Assembly: GCA_948960675.1 (NCBI GenBank)
Contig: CARDPF010000144.1
Span: 1 to 7,789 of the forward strand
Length of the DNA stretch: 7,789 bases
Direction: 5' to 3'
DNA from: an uncultured Eisenbergiella sp.
GTDB taxonomy: Bacteria > Bacillota > Clostridia > Lachnospirales > Lachnospiraceae
Positions 6,198-7,789 of this stretch are shown here, piece after piece. Position numbers and translations under genes: made by a program. The notes beneath the pieces are model-generated. The model was not told the origin of the DNA. It ran no database searches and saw only the letters and a program-made list of their open reading frames with translations. Each line of letters starts with the position of its first letter. Positions within the stretch are counted from its first letter, which is position 1.

Positions 6198-7727
6198 CAG
6201 TCCCTCCGGCGTCATCTCATAGACCTTACCGCAAACCTCACCGATATATTTCCTGTCATGGGAAGTACTGATAATTGTCCCCGGAAAGTCTGCCAGCATT
6301 TTGCGGATAATGCCACCCGACATCGGGGAAAAGTTGCGCGTCGGTTCGTCCAGTACCAATACGTTGACATTGTCCAAACTCATTTTCAAAAGAAGCACCT
6401 TTGCCTTTTGCCCGCCCGACAACTCGGCCATCGGCCGGTTCACTTCGTCTGCCGTAAACTGCAGCGCCCCCAAAAACGTCCGGATTTTGGTCCGTTCCTT
6501 TTCTTCCCCGGTGCTGTCCAGAAAATCTACCGGGCACATGTCAAGGGCAAGCCGTTCCCCATAATCCTGCGGCATATAGCCTGCGCGGATATCCGTCCGG
6601 CAAAGCAGTTCTTCTGAAAGAATCCTGAGCAGGGTCGTCTTTCCGGCCCCGTTTCTGCCTATGATGCATATTTTCTCGGGCCCCCGTACCCGCAGGAAAA
6701 TGTTTCTGGCAATCACCCGTTTTCGATCCGGCGTGTACAAAACCCCCGTCCCATACTCCAGCACCGTTTTCCCCGCCGGGATGGCTGCACCGTCCTTACC
6801 CAGGCGAAAATAGATCGCCGTCTCCTCCTCCGGCATCCGCGTCATTTCCGCGTCCTCCCTCTCAAACCGGTGTTCCATACTTTTGACCGCCTTCATCTTC
6901 TTTTTCAACAGCCTTCCGACAGAGTCCCGTTCCGCCCTGGAAACATTATCCAGCCTATTGGCAACGCGCTGCTCAATCCTGCGCAGCTTTTCGTCCCTGA
7001 TTTTTTTCTCCCTGCGTTCGTTTTGCGCCTGCCGCCTCTGGTTTTCAAAAGCCGACTCCCGCTCTTTTTTGTACTGCAAAAAAGGCATGTGCGCAACCGT
7101 ATAACGGCTGACACGCTTCCTACGCAGCTGCTCCAGACAAACCACCATGTTCGCCGCATTTTCAATCAACGTCTCATCATGGGAAATAAAAAGTACGATG
7201 TGCTTCCAGTCCCGTACCAGTTCCTCCAGCCACACAAGGGTTTCGATATCAATGTCATTGGACGGCTCATCCAGCAGCAGTACGGTGGGCTCCGCCAGCA
7301 AAAGACGCATCATCTGCGCCTTGACCTTTTCCCCGCCGGACAACGTCTCCATTGGCTGCTCCCCGTAGAAAAAGTCCGGTGGCATGTGCAGCCTTGCCGC
7401 AAGCCGGTTCAATTCCCAAGGCTCCTTGTCAAAAAATGCTTCCTGCGCAGAAAAAAATTCATATACCGTCTTTTGACGGTCCGTCTCCAAAAGCTCCTGG
7501 GGCAGCCATGCCAACCGCTCCCGGCCTATGATCCGCTCCCCTGTCGCCTGCGCATAGCCGCCTATGGATTCGGGGGCAAAGATCCACCTTAGCAGCGTGG
7601 ATTTTCCGTTCCCCTCTTCCCCGATCATGACCGCTTTGTCCCCCTCATTTAACGTACAGGAAAAATCCTCCACGATCACGCGCAGATCCTTTTTATGTGT
7701 AATAGTAAGATTTTTAATTTGCAGCAT
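6183..7727 (-). CDS. ABC-F family ATPase (ribosome-associated, possible antibiotic resistance or translation factor)
   Basis: This 514-residue soluble protein has two ATPase domains and no membrane segments, the hallmark of ABC-F proteins. Known members act on stalled or drug-bound ribosomes rather than as transporters. NBD1 has Walker A G36-T44 (GEEGNGKST), LSGGE 129-133, Walker B D153-E154 and H183. A charged, arginine/lysine-rich helical linker, about residues 200-300, matches the interdomain linker that reaches into the ribosome. NBD2 has Walker A G357-T365 (GRNGAGKTT), LSGGQ 436-440, D460-E461 and H490. NBD2 is odd after Walker B: EPTRNFSP replaces the usual EPTNHLD-type D-loop. Start ATG 7727 is preceded by AGGGAG at 7741-7736, 8 bases away. 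The protein could be a resistance factor of the Vga/Lsa/Msr type or a housekeeping translation factor; sequence alone does not decide, so no gene symbol is given. Confidence 0.93.
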   Translation of the reverse strand: MLQIKNLTITHKKDLRVIVEDFSCTLNEGDKAVMIGEEGNGKSTLLRWIFAPESIGGYAQATGERIIGRERLAWLPQELLETDRQKTVYEFFSAQEAFFDKEPWELNRLAARLHMPPDFFYGEQPMETLSGGEKVKAQMMRLLLAEPTVLLLDEPSNDIDIETLVWLEELVRDWKHIVLFISHDETLIENAANMVVCLEQLRRKRVSRYTVAHMPFLQYKKERESAFENQRRQAQNERREKKIRDEKLRRIEQRVANRLDNVSRAERDSVGRLLKKKMKAVKSMEHRFEREDAEMTRMPEEETAIYFRLGKDGAAIPAGKTVLEYGTGVLYTPDRKRVIARNIFLRVRGPEKICIIGRNGAGKTTLLRILSEELLCRTDIRAGYMPQDYGERLALDMCPVDFLDSTGEEKERTKIRTFLGALQFTADEVNRPMAELSGGQKAKVLLLKMSLDNVNVLVLDEPTRNFSPMSGGIIRKMLADFPGTIISTSHDRKYIGEVCGKVYEMTPEGLRAIF

Positions 7728-7735
7728 ATACCGCG

Positions 7736-7741
7736 CTCCCT
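7736..7741 (-). promoter_or_regulatory. Ribosome binding site of the ABC-F gene
   Basis: AGGGAG lies 8 bases upstream of ATG 7727 and supports this start. The Walker A at residue 36 also demands a start close to here. Confidence 0.65.
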
Positions 7742-7757
7742 ATATTGTCAAGTGATT

Positions 7758-7777
7758 TTCCTTAAAAAATCAAGGAA
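7758..7777 (-). promoter_or_regulatory. Leader hairpin upstream of the ABC-F gene
   Basis: TTCCTT (7777-7772) and AAGGAA (7763-7758) form a perfect 6-bp stem around an 8-base, T-rich loop, about 30 bases before the start codon. Some resistance ABC-F genes are controlled by leader attenuation, so a regulatory role is possible. The upstream part of the leader is outside the window, and there is no T-run after the stem to make it a plain terminator. Confidence 0.35.
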
Positions 7778-7789
7778 TTTATAGTTACA

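Noticed and set aside
6870..7592. 240-codon plus-strand ORF
   Set aside because: It is antisense to the ABC-F gene with no recognisable motif; a shadow frame.
7723..7751. Promoter TTGACA (7751-7746), 17 bases, TATGCT (7728-7723)
   Set aside because: The spacing and -35 are good, but the -10 would overlap the ABC-F start codon and the transcript would begin inside the gene, which must start near 7727 to include the N-terminal beta strand and Walker A.
1..7789. CRISPR array, tRNA, rRNA, insertion sequence or attachment site
   Set aside because: No regularly spaced repeats, no cloverleaf, no terminal inverted repeats and no transposase or integrase were seen.

Overview
The window looks like chromosomal DNA of an anaerobic Firmicute, most likely Clostridia of the Lachnospiraceae kind. 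This is inferred from strong GGAGG-type ribosome binding sites, the protein families present, and a mixed AT-rich/GC-rich composition. No 16S or other marker gene is present to confirm it. All four genes lie on the minus strand, so transcription runs from high to low coordinates. The window is almost fully coding.

In transcription order the layout is as follows. (1) 7727-6183 encodes a complete ABC-F ATPase, a soluble twin-NBD protein of the ribosome-associated type. It has a short leader with a hairpin and ends at a probable intrinsic terminator overlapping its stop codon. (2) A 157-base gap holds that terminator, a good sigma-A-like promoter and a roughly 90-base untranslated leader. (3) 6025-3392 encodes an 877-residue FAD-dependent oxidoreductase. 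It has a degenerate N-terminal copy of the FAD module, one intact FAD module, and an alpha-helical, HEAT-like C-terminal region. (4) After 28 bases comes an ABC exporter half-transporter (3363-1624, TTG start). (5) This overlaps by 8 bases a second half-transporter that starts at 1631 and runs off the left edge. Genes 3 to 5 look like one operon, and the two half-transporters probably form a heterodimer.

No mobile element, CRISPR array, tRNA or rRNA was seen. The most notable points are the internal duplication in the oxidoreductase, the sharp drop in GC between the oxidoreductase and the transporter pair, and the altered D-loop of the second NBD in the ABC-F protein. Nothing here amounts to a demonstrated new system. 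The pairing of a flavoenzyme with a dimeric exporter is the only candidate for a functional unit worth comparing across genomes.
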